Shown piece by piece: positions 38,601 through 48,971 of a DNA stretch of 64,000 nt. Position 1 is the first letter of the stretch. The number at the start of each line of letters is the position of its first letter. The stretch is from Mercurialis annua. Taxonomy: Eukaryota > Streptophyta > Magnoliopsida > Malpighiales > Euphorbiaceae. A model generated the notes under the pieces. That model made no database searches. It saw only the letters and a list, made by a program, of their open reading frames with translations, and was not told where the DNA came from. The translations under genes were made by a program, and so were the position numbers. The stretch covers positions 382,001 through 446,000 of the forward strand of contig NC_065570.1 in the NCBI RefSeq assembly GCF_937616625.2, given 5' to 3'.

Positions 38601-39740
38601 CATCGGTTGGCTTCGCTATCGATGTCAGGATTGTGTGTGTGTGTGTTACATCGGTTGGCTTCGCTATCGATGTCAGGATTGTGTGTGTGTGTTACATCGG
38701 TTGGCTTCGCTATCGATGTCAGGTTGTGTGTGTGTGTTACATCGGTTGGCTTCGCTATCGATGTCAGGATTGTGTGTGTGTTACATCGGTTGGCTTCGCT
38801 ATCGATGTCAGGATTGTGTGTGTGTTACATCGGTTGGCTTCGCTATCGATGTCAGGTTGTGTGTGTGTGTTACATCGGTTGGCTTCGCTATCGATGTCAG
38901 GATTGTGTGTGTGTTACATCGGTTGGCTTCGCTATCGATGTCAGGATTGTATGTGTGTTACATCGGTTGGCTTCGCTATCGATGTCAGGTTGTGTGTGTG
39001 TGTTACATCGGTTGGCTTCGCTATCGGTGTCAGATAAATATGGTTGATCGGTTGGCTGTGCTATCGGTCCCATAATATTGTGTGTATGTTGTGGATATGG
39101 TTGATCGGTTGGCTGTGCTATCGGTCCCATAAGATTATGCATGTATGATGTGTTGATAAGTTTCGCCATCAATGTAGATGGACGAATTTAAGAAATGTGG
39201 TTTAATTTAAAGGTCAACGTATATGGTTGACATTCTTTGATATTGAAGTCTTGATTGAAATATGTTATGTGTGAGCTCAGGCTTCAATTGTTTTAAAGAT
39301 ATTTACAAAGGATTTCGAAAATACATAAAGTTATTTTAAATATAAAACGGTTTTTAACTTTATGAAATATTCATTTGTAACGGCATGAACTCACCAGTAT
39401 ATCTGACCCACGTTGTGGAATTATTTTTCAGGAAAGCTGGTCCGATTTTGATGAAGGCTTCCGAACGTTTATTTCTCGGAAGTCTACTTTGATAAAAGAC
39501 TGTAAAGAAGGTTTTAAGTTCTAGTTGTCCGCAGTAGACTAGTATAGTCTTATTGTATTTAAATGTTTTAAAGCACATTTAAAACTCTGATGTTTTATCT
39601 CATCAGTTATTTAATAAATGTGTCATACATTTCTTTTAAAAGCGAAAAATTTATAGTGTTTTTCAGGCTTGCTACGGGTTTCGGAGCAACCACTCCCATT
39701 CCCTAGCGCCGGTCTCGACTCGAGATTTCGGGTCGTGACA
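35633..39740 (+). repeat. 5' LTR, 4,108 bp
   Basis: Begins TG and ends CA. I noticed only two differences from the 3' LTR (G at 38587 and G at 39027, both A in the other copy); the scan was by eye. The LTR has no coding capacity; its ORFs are shared by both copies and are low-complexity. It holds the 14-copy minisatellite at 38409-39033. Confidence 0.95.
38409..39033 (+). repeat. 14-copy minisatellite in the 5' LTR, 43-49-bp unit
   Basis: Each unit is a (GT)n stretch of variable length, then TTACATCGGTTGGCTTCG, then CTATCGATGTCAGG(ATT). ACATCG at the start and CGATGT at the end of the constant part are inverted copies, so every unit can form a small hairpin. Variation is mostly in GT number and in ATT presence. 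The first and last units carry point changes. Two related degenerate units (GATCGGTTGGCTGTGCTATC) follow at 39041-39130. All three + frames stay open across the array, giving spurious 210-285-aa ORFs. Confidence 0.95.
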
Positions 39741-39744
39741 AAGG

Positions 39745-39756
39745 TGGTATCAGAGC
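39745..39756 (+). other. Primer-binding site (initiator Met tRNA)
   Basis: TGGTATCAGAGC, four bases after the LTR end, is the usual plant LTR-retrotransposon site complementary to the 3' end of initiator methionine tRNA. Confidence 0.85.
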
Positions 39757-40707
39757 AGTTGGTCCAGTTACCTCTGCTAATATGTGAATTGAGTGCAGTT
39801 GGTCAGAGATACCACTGCTAGTTGTGTAGATGTTGTATGTACCTAGGAGCAATATACAATGTCACTAGGTTAAGTTAGGAATTACTGCGGATTATAGGAT
39901 TTCCAGTCATGTCTTTTAAACGTTTTCATCGGTTTTTCAAATGTTTTTCAAAACGTCCTGTCCTATGTGTGGTGTCAGGATATGTGTTAGATATGTGTGT
40001 TAGCACAATATATGTTTGTGGTTACTCGAGTAAGCATTACGCTTTCGAGTATATAGTCTGCGAAGAGTTGTATACTCTCGAGACTCATATTATCTATGAA
40101 ATGTGTGTTTATTATGAGTATGATTGATTGATTGATGTGGTATGTTTATAGCGTAATCACTGAAAGGAGTGATATGCTTTCGAATGTGATAAAGTCTGCG
40201 TAGAGAGATATACTCACGAGACTTGCGTTATGTGCTTTAGCCGAGAATTCCTAAATGAGTTGATTATCATTAGGATATGGCTTATATGTATGACATATGG
40301 TAATATGTGCGTTGTGAATTGTTTAATTGAATGATTATATGTTTTGATTGTTGTTTAGTCTACGTAGAGTGGTACACTCTCGAGGCTTATGGTATGTGTT
40401 ATGATGGAGTAAATCATAAATGAATTGGGTTTTCTTTGAACCTAATTTTTATGTATTGGTGATGGCTATGATATGATTATGTGCATGTAATGTGATTGAT
40501 TGTTGTGTGCATGCAATGGAATAGTGTATACGAAACGTATAGGACACATGAATTATAGCCATATATGAAATAGACAAATGAAATTGTTATTATAGCCTAA
40601 TACGTAAAGTAAGAATGAGACGCGACTACGTATACGATAAAGACTTTGCGAACATGATACGTATATCATGTTATTAAGAACGCGTTTAGATTTCTTTGTG
40701 CTTTAGA
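39757..40707 (+). other. Untranslated leader of the LTR retrotransposon
   Basis: Nearly 1 kb between the primer-binding site and gag. It repeats short blocks such as (T/G)TCTGCG(T/A)AGAG and ACTC(T/A)CGAGAC near 40060, 40190 and 40360, about 150-170 bp apart. No long ORF. Confidence 0.6.
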
Positions 40708-41630
40708 ATGGCCGAGCAAAGAAATACGCGAGCGCGTGCAAGCGCACGACGATTAAACGAGACTTTAGGAAAAGCCTTAGATAATGAACGTGTACCAGTT
40801 CAACCGGCGGATAGAGGCCGTGGACAAGGTAGAGGTCGAGAAGGACCTGTAACATATCAAGCTGGGAATGTGCAGGCACCAGGAATGCCGCAACAACCCA
40901 ATGTTGATATACATCAGTTAGTAACAGAAGTTACGGATTGGTGGAGTTGTGTGTTAATAATAGGACAGTAGATGCAACACCAGCATGAGAAGAGAGAAAT
41001 TTTGATAGAGATCTGGTGTTAGCATACGTAAAACTGAACCCAAAGGATTTTGATGGATCAAGTGATGCGTTAGACTTTTTGGAAGAAGTCGAGCAAAATG
41101 CTCATAGACTTCAAGCTAACGAAAGACAGACAATGTTGTTAATGGAGATGTCGATGAAAGGTCCAGCCAAGGATTGGTTTCGACAAGTAATTGGACCAAT
41201 AATGGGTCATATAACATGGGCAGAGTTTGTGACCAGATATAAGGATTTCTTCTTACCGTTTGCGGTAATGGAAGGTTATCGAGACAAACTGTTATCGTTA
41301 ACTCGAGGTAACAAATCTGTTCAGGAATATGTTACCGAGTTTAATCGATTGAGCAGATTTGCTCCAGACTTGATGGCAGATCGAGTCGGAGTAAACCCCA
41401 TGTTTGTGAAGGGATTATGACCTCAGTTTATAGGACTGTTGAGTCAGAGAGACAGGAGTTTTGTGCAAGTTGTCGATGATGTAAGACAACTGGAAAGCAC
41501 ATTAATCCAATTTGGTAAAATTCCTGACCCGTCACAACTGAACGAAGTTAGAGATGAATGTTTTGGCTATGGAAACCAAACTTCAAGGCAAATAAGAGAA
41601 GAGAAGATAAAAATCTTTTGGAATAAGTGA
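40708..41630 (+). pseudogene. Broken gag of a Ty3-like element
   Basis: ATG at 40708 opens a basic, Arg/Gly-rich N terminus (AEQRNTRARASARRL, then RGRGQGRGREG). That frame ends in TAG at 40969-40971. A second frame (about 41016-41420) carries the retrotransposon gag domain, including LNPKDFDGSSDALDFLEEVE, WFRQVIGP, WAEFVTRYKDFFLP and GNKSVQEYVTEFNRLSRFAP. A stop (TGA at 41418-41420) interrupts it, and the same kind of sequence continues to about 41630. At least one frameshift and one stop make the gene non-functional as written. No zinc knuckle or protease follows. Confidence 0.85.
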
Positions 41631-42188
41631 TTTTGCAGAGCCCTATGTCTATAGAAACTTACGATGGCGCCATTTTTATAAAAACAAATGTGTTTAATGA
41701 AAAAGGAATGTTTTATGAACACATGATTGTGCCCGGAGAAGATTTATGCCGGCATTGCATTGGCACGAATAGAATTGCATCACTACATTCATATTATGTT
41801 CACTATTAGGACATGCATCATGTACGTTATGTATGTTGAAAAAAAAAAAAAGAGTAATGTCATTGCAACTCTTGGTGATGAGAGAAGTCATCACACCGGT
41901 GCACAATTATGGCATGATTTTATAAGTGGAAAAATAAAGTGATTTTAAACAGATAAGTTTTTAACGTAAGTACGCTGAGACATTGGCTCTGTAATGTAAA
42001 GAAAGGAATAGGACAAGGAAAATATACCTTGTAAGGCCTAAATAAGGAGATATATTTATAGAGTAATGAACAATATGGTATGAAATATTCTGAGACTTAA
42101 ATGGAAAAGTCTCCAAAGAAGTATTGATGATGTAGGAAAGAAAATGTTGGAGTGTAAGTGATATTATAATTCGAGGACGAATTATTTT
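41631..42188 (+). other. Internal remainder of the retrotransposon, origin unclear
   Basis: Sits where pol should be. It encodes nothing I recognise. A short ORF (41627-41809) and a 13-A run (41840-41852) are present. The last 60 bases or so (AATTCGAGGACGAATTATTT then the polypurine tract) match the usual end of the pol region in Ty3-like elements. So pol has been deleted or replaced between about 41630 and 42120. Confidence 0.6.
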
Positions 42189-42201
42189 AAGGAGGGGAGA
42201 A
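42189..42201 (+). other. Polypurine tract
   Basis: AAGGAGGGGAGAA directly abuts the 3' LTR (TGTAATAACC), the expected plus-strand priming site. Confidence 0.85.
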
Positions 42202-45200
42202 TGTAATAACCCGGAATTTTGAATTATTAAATTAAGCTATATGTCGTAATTTGGACGATCGGGATTATAAGAAGTGATATTTAAATTCAAATGGAGAATT
42301 TAAATATTTAGAGAAGCCCATAAAAATATTGGAATCATAAGAAATTATTTTGGAAATTTTTGGATAAGTATAGTAATATGACAATTTTGGAATGACGAAC
42401 TTCCAAAATTCATATCTTCCTATTCCGACATCGGAATTCGATGATCTATATGTCAAATCGAAGCTATCGACGTCCTCTTCAATTTTATAAATTTTATTTT
42501 ATAAAATTTGAATGAGAAACAGTGCAGAAATTTAAAGAACAATCCAGCTCAAATCGAACCGCTGGGTTCGTCAGGATTTAGGTAACCAGGACTAAGGAAA
42601 CGTATTATTTAAGTTCAAATTGAGAATTTAAATAATCGAGGAAGCTTATTAATATATTTGGAGTCCAAGGAATAAATTTGAGAATTTTTGGACGAAAAAG
42701 TATATTTTAGCCGGACTGCAATTGGACTGCAGAATTAATAAAGAAAATTCATTATAAAATAAAATAGACATCCCGAGATGATAATTTGGAGGTTAATATT
42801 CATGAAATACTATTCGGAAATTAATGAGAAAGTTTAATTTCGAATATTGCAAAAGTTACTTTTATTTACGAAATTGCCACAATGGCAAACTTGTAAATAA
42901 TTGAAACATGATTTAATATCTAGATATTTTCTCTACTTAAACTTGGTGCCCAAGTTAATCCATCATCTTCTTCATTTTGTGGGTGCCGAATACTCCATAG
43001 CTCCCAACACAAAACCTTATACTTTTATTTTCTCTCAAAACTTTCTTCACGAAAATTGTCGGGAATATTGCGTAGATCGTGTATGTGTGTTTGCATGTTC
43101 GTTTGAGGTATAATTTCAAGCTCAAAACCTTACTTTTAGTTGCTGATGTTGGTTAAGTGTTAGAAACATGCATAGGATGGTTTATATGTGATGTTTGATG
43201 GTTGATTAACTAGTTTTAGTAATTGTTTATATGGGTTTCGGTTTTTAAATAATTTTTCCGTGAAAATTAAATTATTTATTTAAATTTCTGGGCTGATCTA
43301 TATGTTGAGATTTATATATGCTTTAAAGTGTAATTTTTGTGGATTAAAAATGTTAATTAATTCGGGTGTTAATTTAAAGGTTTGAAATTCGATTTTTAAT
43401 TGTTTTAAAGCTTAAAAATAGCTTAAAAATGGTAAATAAAGGGATTTTTAATTTCTGGAAATAATTTTATTTATGGATGAGTTATATTTGTGGTTGATGT
43501 TAATTAAATGGTTGATGGTGAATTTTTAGCGGTTTAATAATCGGGTTTAATTTTTAATAACTCTATTCGGCTAAAATTTGTGGAAAAAGGGTAAAACTGT
43601 CATTTTAAATTCTGGGCAGAAACTATTTATGAAAAAATTTATGAAATATGTTTGATAATTATTTGTGGAGTTTAAATGATTTTTGTGTAGTGTTTTGGTG
43701 GTTTAATAATCGGTTTTGATTATTAATTGTTTAATCGGTTTTAAATTATTAAAACCATGAAAAAATAATTTATTGTGATTTAGGGGCTGCTGTTTTTAAA
43801 ATATTAAATTAAAATATGTATTGGTTGATTTTTGGGTGATTAAAATTGTGTAAAAATAATTTTTGAACGTTTTAACGGTTTTTTAAAGCTCATCGGAGTT
43901 TGACCGGAATCCGGTGACCGGAACTTGGTGACCGGAGTGATCAAACCATAGTTGGGATTCTGAGTTTGAGATTTGATGGTTTATTGTATTTGGTTAGATT
44001 TGGACTTGATTGTCAAAATTTAAAGTTTAGGGGTTAAAGTGTAATTTCCGTAAAAATGAAGGACCAACCAGTATTTTAACCAAAATTCCAGATTATAAAT
44101 GTATATAATCCGATGTAGAATGATTTTAAGAATTTTAAATGATCTTGATGATTTTTGGAAAGATTTGGATGTTTTTGCTGAAAACTAGAGTTTTGGGTTA
44201 AATTGTACTTTTTTCAAAATTAAGGGGTTACATGGTATGATAGCCAAAGATTCCAGATTGTGTAAGTTAATAATCTGAGATAAAATAATTTTGTTGATTT
44301 TGAAATTTATCGATTTACGAAAGGACCTAAATGGTCAATTTTGAAAAGTTTGAGGGTATTTTGGTATTTTAACCAAAAGTGGAATTTAAGATAATACGGG
44401 GCTGTTTTAATAAATTTAAATAAATAACCTTGAAGTGAAAAGTGTTATTTGATATATAGAAATATATTTTATATATTAAAGTATATTTATGAAAAATGGT
44501 TTTGCGTGTTAAAAGAAATAAATAAAGAAAGTTTGAATGAATAAAAATATGGACTTATTAAATAAGAAATAATTTGAAGACTAGAATTAATTAATTAAAT
44601 TTAATTAAGATGGTATAGAGTTAATTCTAGAGTTAGGATTTTATTAATTAAGAGAATTAATATTTTGATCCTAACTAGATTCGACAAGTTGTCGAGCTAT
44701 CGAGTCGGAGGACCAAGGGAATTAACGGAGTTGTTTAAAGGAGCATTGACGGAGTAATACCGTAGTTAAACGGTTTCTGTGAGTACATGTTTTTACATTT
44801 CAGTATTCGTAAAGTCTCCTATTTTAATATACTATGTGATATATGTGTTGCGGTGTTATATGTTTACATGCTTTATATGGATGTATGTTTTATGCATATA
44901 CTATATGTATATATTATTTTGATATACAAAGGTACACACATAGTTTTGAGAATTATTATGCATTTGCTTATGCTTGAATGTGTGTTACATCGGTTGGCTG
45001 TGCTATCGATGTCAGTTTATGTGTGTGTGTTACATCGGTTGGCTTCGCTATCGATGTCAGGATTGTGTGTGTGTGTTACATCGGTTGGCTTCGCTATCGA
45101 TGTCAGGATTGTGTGTGTGTGTTACATCGGTTGGCTTCGCTATCGATGTCAGGTTATGTGTGTGTGTTACATCGGTTGGCTTCGCTATCGATGTCAGGAT

Positions 45201-46309
45201 TGTGTGTGTGTGTGTTACATCGGTTGGCTTCGCTATCGATGTCAGGATTGTGTGTGTGTGTTACATCGGTTGGCTTCGCTATCGATGTCAGGTTGTGTGT
45301 GTGTGTTACATCGGTTGGCTTCGCTATCGATGTCAGGATTGTGTGTGTGTTACATCGGTTGGCTTCGCTATCGATGTCAGGATTGTGTGTGTGTTACATC
45401 GGTTGGCTTCGCTATCGATGTCAGGTTGTGTGTGTGTGTTACATCGGTTGGCTTCGCTATCGATGTCAGGATTGTGTGTGTGTTACATCGGTTGGCTTCG
45501 CTATCGATGTCAGGATTGTATGTGTGTTACATCGGTTGGCTTCGCTATCGATGTCAGGTTGTGTGTGTGTGTTACATCGGTTGGCTTCGCTATCGATGTC
45601 AGATAAATATGGTTGATCGGTTGGCTGTGCTATCGGTCCCATAATATTGTGTGTATGTTGTGGATATGGTTGATCGGTTGGCTGTGCTATCGGTCCCATA
45701 AGATTATGCATGTATGATGTGTTGATAAGTTTCGCCATCAATGTAGATGGACGAATTTAAGAAATGTGGTTTAATTTAAAGGTCAACGTATATGGTTGAC
45801 ATTCTTTGATATTGAAGTCTTGATTGAAATATGTTATGTGTGAGCTCAGGCTTCAATTGTTTTAAAGATATTTACAAAGGATTTCGAAAATACATAAAGT
45901 TATTTTAAATATAAAACGGTTTTTAACTTTATGAAATATTCATTTGTAACGGCATGAACTCACCAGTATATCTGACCCACGTTGTGGAATTATTTTTCAG
46001 GAAAGCTGGTCCGATTTTGATGAAGGCTTCCGAACGTTTATTTCTCGGAAGTCTACTTTGATAAAAGACTGTAAAGAAGGTTTTAAGTTCTAGTTGTCCG
46101 CAGTAGACTAGTATAGTCTTATTGTATTTAAATGTTTTAAAGCACATTTAAAACTCTGATGTTTTATCTCATCAGTTATTTAATAAATGTGTCATACATT
46201 TCTTTTAAAAGCGAAAAATTTATAGTGTTTTTCAGGCTTGCTACGGGTTTCGGAGCAACCACTCCCATTCCCTAGCGCCGGTCTCGACTCGAGATTTCGG
46301 GTCGTGACA
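42202..46309 (+). repeat. 3' LTR, 4,108 bp
   Basis: Direct copy of 35633-39740 at a constant offset. A at 45156 and at 45596 are the two differences noticed; both lie in the minisatellite. It ends GGGTCGTGACA at 46309, followed by the target duplication CCGGA. Confidence 0.95.
44978..45602 (+). repeat. 14-copy minisatellite in the 3' LTR
   Basis: Same number and order of units as in the 5' LTR, including the same ATT-less units and the same GTAT variant, which shows that both LTRs were copied from one template. Two single-base differences are visible. The ORFs running through it are not genes. Confidence 0.95.
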
Positions 46310-46779
46310 CCGGAGGTGGAGGCCGGACCGGCAGCGGAGGCGGCGGACGATGGTTGTTGGCCAGATGGTTTGATTCAATTTTGTGTCGTTAAATTTGGGT
46401 TTGGTTAGATTAAGTTTGGTTTAATTTTGATTTGGTTAAACTAAGGGAGTTTTGGGGTTTTTAAAAATTTTGGATTTATGATGACGTGGCGTCGTCAATT
46501 TTTTTTTTGCCGCCAAATTTTTTTGTAGGGGTAGTTTTGTCCATAAGTATTGTAAATGAGAGCCGACATAAAATCAGGGGGGCTAAAGTTTAGGATAAAG
46601 GTCGAGGGGATGGGTGATTATTAGCCGAAAATGACAGTATTAACTATGATTCTTCAAGTTACTTCCATATGGTCTTATGCATTTGTTATAAAAATCTTGT
46701 TTTAAGAAAATATTGAATAACTTAATTTCAAATTTCAAATTAGATTTTAATTTTAAGAGATCGACTAGTACGTCAAAGA

Positions 46780-47081
46780 CTTTATGGTCTTATTTGGGAC
46801 CCTGGAATATTAGAATGTCTGGCATTGCTAGAGAGCATGAAATGGGCAATTCAGAACAGTTGGAAAAATGTTGTTTTTGAAGTTGCCCTTCAAATATCCA
46901 CTATCATTAATAGCCACCGCTGTACGGTGGCTGCAATCAAGGGTATTTTTCAAAATATATGGCATTTTCAGCAATTCTTCAACAACACAAGATTTCAATA
47001 TGTTTCGCGCAATCAAAACAAAAAAGCTCACAATTGGGTCCAAGAGGTAAAGCGCAACAAAGCCTATCTGGGCTTCAGTTA
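46780..47081 (+). pseudogene. RNase H-like (RVT_3) fragment of a retroelement
   Basis: The ORF at 46825-47082 contains LESMKWAIQNSWKNVVFEVA, then IFQNIWHFQQFFNNTRFQYVSRNQNKKAHNW; only short parts are quoted. The pattern (AIQ-GWKNV-FE-D, then FQYVSR--NK-AHN) matches the plant RNase H-like domain found in LINE-type polyproteins and their solitary relatives. It lacks the N-terminal half, and the usual catalytic Asp of the E-x-D motif is changed (FEVA). It is a degraded fragment. Confidence 0.7.
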
Positions 47082-47306
47082 GGAATGTAAATCTTTCTTT
47101 TCCTCTTGTACTTTCTATATTTGTTGTATTTTCTATATCTCCAACAAAAAAAATTCATTTCAGTCTACATTTGCATTATAGGTGCACTATCATGAATTTA
47201 TTTAATTTTATATGAAATTGAATCTTATTGGAACAAATAGTTTACGTTAATTGTTTATAGGTTTGCAAACCATAAGATATCTTATGACTAGATTGATTAT
47301 GAATTA

Positions 47307-47569
47307 CTCCCTCCGTCCCATTTAAGAAGGGACATATCCCATTTTTATTTGTCCCACTTAAGAAGGCCATATCGTGTTTTTTGTGACAATTTATATGAAT
47401 TTTCCTTTTTTACCCCCTTTTCTCTTTCCATAATTAATGACTATTAGTGTATACCCAAAATAAAACACTATCATAAATAGGGGTAAAATAAGAAAACACT
47501 ATAATAATCAATGCTTTCTTAATATATGTGAAAAAGTCATTTGTCCCTTCTTAAACGGGAAGGAGGGAG
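47307..47569. mobile_element. Stowaway MITE (263 bp), TSD TA
   Basis: CTCCCTCCGTCCCATTTAAG at the left and its inverted counterpart (TTAAACGGGAAGGAGGGAG) at the right, flanked by TA (47305-47306, 47570-47571), are the hallmark of Stowaway/Tc1-mariner MITEs. It contains the usual second GTCCC block near 47360. Confidence 0.93.
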
Positions 47570-47571
47570 TA

Positions 47572-48747
47572 ATTTATAGAACGAAATTTTGGATTGTGAA
47601 AAAGAAAAAAAAAAGACGAACTTGACTACAATGAATTAGAAAATACACTTAAGAAGAGTTTCTAACTAGTGATCAAGAGTCAAATTTTTAATCTTCTGAT
47701 GGTTTGTTTGATTTAATTTACAACTTTAGTTTTTGTTATTCAAACTATTACACGACAATGAATCTTATTTTACATTATTTGCTAGTTGACAAGGAAGATG
47801 ATGCGAATGTAACGGTGTCTCAAAAAGAAATGATTTTGCTTTTTGCTTGTTTGAAAAATATAAATCAGTAGGTAAGCATGAGGCCGCAAGTTTCTAGCAA
47901 AATGACTTGTATTCTATTTCTCAAAGTTCTAATATTTTGTGTCTTGTCATTACATAATTCTTTTTTTATATATATAAATATCATTACATAATTTTTTCAT
48001 TATAAAAATTAAACATACACAAACAATGCTGAAAATTTATATACGATTATATAATTAATTACATTCAAGTTTGATTGTGCATTTTGATTAAGGTATTCAT
48101 GCTTGTAATGTGTTTGATGTATGTAGATAAATATTGAGATTAATATATACTTTCATATTCTTTAAAATTTTAATACTATAATTATATAAAATTAAAATAA
48201 ATTATTAAAATTAAAAAATTCAAGCTAATATGGTTAGAATGATCGAATCATGAACACTCAATAAAATTGATTCAATCTCTGGTCTGGTATTAAAAATATT
48301 GTAAGATAACCGTAGGAAGCACCATAAATGAATGAGAAGAAGGTCTATATGGCCCTTAGACTTGTATCTCGGGATCAAATAAATTATTTTTAATTTTTGT
48401 TTTGTCAATTCGACCTTCAAACTAGTGTTTTTGGATCTAATATTACTCTTTTTACTCAATTAGATCCCAAATTCTCTTAATTTAGGTCATATAACCCCTA
48501 ATATATGTATCTTAAACACGTGACTTGTTTGATCTCGAGTCGCAAGTTTGATGATCTAATTCACCTAGAAATATAAATTTGTAGATCTAATTGACTGGAA
48601 AAATTTAAAAGTTACTTATTTGATTAGATACACAAAATCAAAAGCCGAAATGAGACTTATAAATGAATACTAAATTAAGTTTTTTTAATAAAGGTCGTCT
48701 TTTTAAAGAGGTAAAAGTCTATTATAAACCAATGATAGTAAACATGT
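47572..48747. other. AT-rich spacer without gene
   Basis: No ORF with family features; the minus-strand ORF at 48220-48459 is AT-driven. The sequence near 48300-48660 has phrases common in plant MITE arms (AATTAGATCCC, TAGATCTAATT), but I could not define ends. Confidence 0.45.
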
Positions 48748-48756
48748 GATATCAAG

Positions 48757-48945
48757 GGATTGAGATTCTCTCAAGTTGAGGGGGTTATGTTCACGATCTA
48801 CACCGTTCATTGTACAATGAACGGTGTAGATTAATTTGATTAAAATTTTACTTTTTTGATCTACACCGTTCATTTTACAATGAATGGTGTAGATCGTGAA
48901 CATGACCCCCTCAAGTTCAAAATGAACTTGAGAGAATCCCAATCC
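48757..48945. mobile_element. Mutator-type MITE (189 bp), 9-bp TSD GATATCAAG
   Basis: Perfect GATATCAAG duplications (48748-48756, 48946-48954) flank ends GGATTGAGATTCTCTCAAG and the inverted CTTGAGAGAATCCCAATCC. Nested within are two inverted ATCTACACCGTTCATT / AATGAACGGTGTAGAT pairs, so the element is almost entirely self-complementary. The 9-bp duplication indicates the Mutator superfamily. Confidence 0.88.
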
Positions 48946-48971
48946 GATATCAAGAGGAGGAAGAAACTCAC

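Larger units (their letters stand above)
35633..46309 (+). mobile_element. Young Ty3-like LTR retrotransposon, gag only, 10,677 bp, TSD CCGGA
   Basis: Two 4,108-bp direct repeats (35633-39740, 42202-46309), each TGTAATAACCCGG...GGGTCGTGACA, enclose a 2,461-bp internal region. CCGGA flanks the element on both sides (35628-35632, 46310-46314). A primer-binding site for initiator Met tRNA (TGGTATCAGAGC, 39745-39756) follows the 5' LTR, and a polypurine tract (AAGGAGGGGAGAA, 42189-42201) precedes the 3' LTR. The internal part has a broken gag and no protease, reverse transcriptase or integrase, so it must depend on proteins of another element. The LTR pair stays at a constant offset of 6,569 bp at every landmark checked. 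Confidence 0.95.
35152..46626. mobile_element. Mutator-like element (about 793 bp) split by an LTR retrotransposon, 9-bp TSD GAAAATGAC
   Basis: The left end GGCTAATAATCACTCATCCC and the right end (complement GGCTAATAATCACCCATCCC) are inverted, and the similarity continues inward for a few hundred bases (CCTAAACTT, ACGCCACGTCATC, AACCAAA blocks). Perfect GAAAATGAC duplications flank it at 35143-35151 and 46627-46635. Subtracting the 10,677-bp retrotransposon and its 5-bp duplication leaves 793 bp, so this is a small non-autonomous element. The left part contains a short AGAACAGAT repeat cluster (35530-35620). There is no transposase. Confidence 0.88.

Noticed and set aside
38409..39033. CRISPR-like array
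   Set aside because: The spacers are only GT repeats of variable length, the genome is a plant nuclear one, and the array lies in an LTR. It is a minisatellite.
38218..39075. Three overlapping 210-285-aa ORFs (and their copies at 44787-45644)
   Set aside because: They are the three frames of the minisatellite; a unit length not divisible by three cycles the same peptides through all frames. There is no domain, and the reading is repeated in both LTRs.
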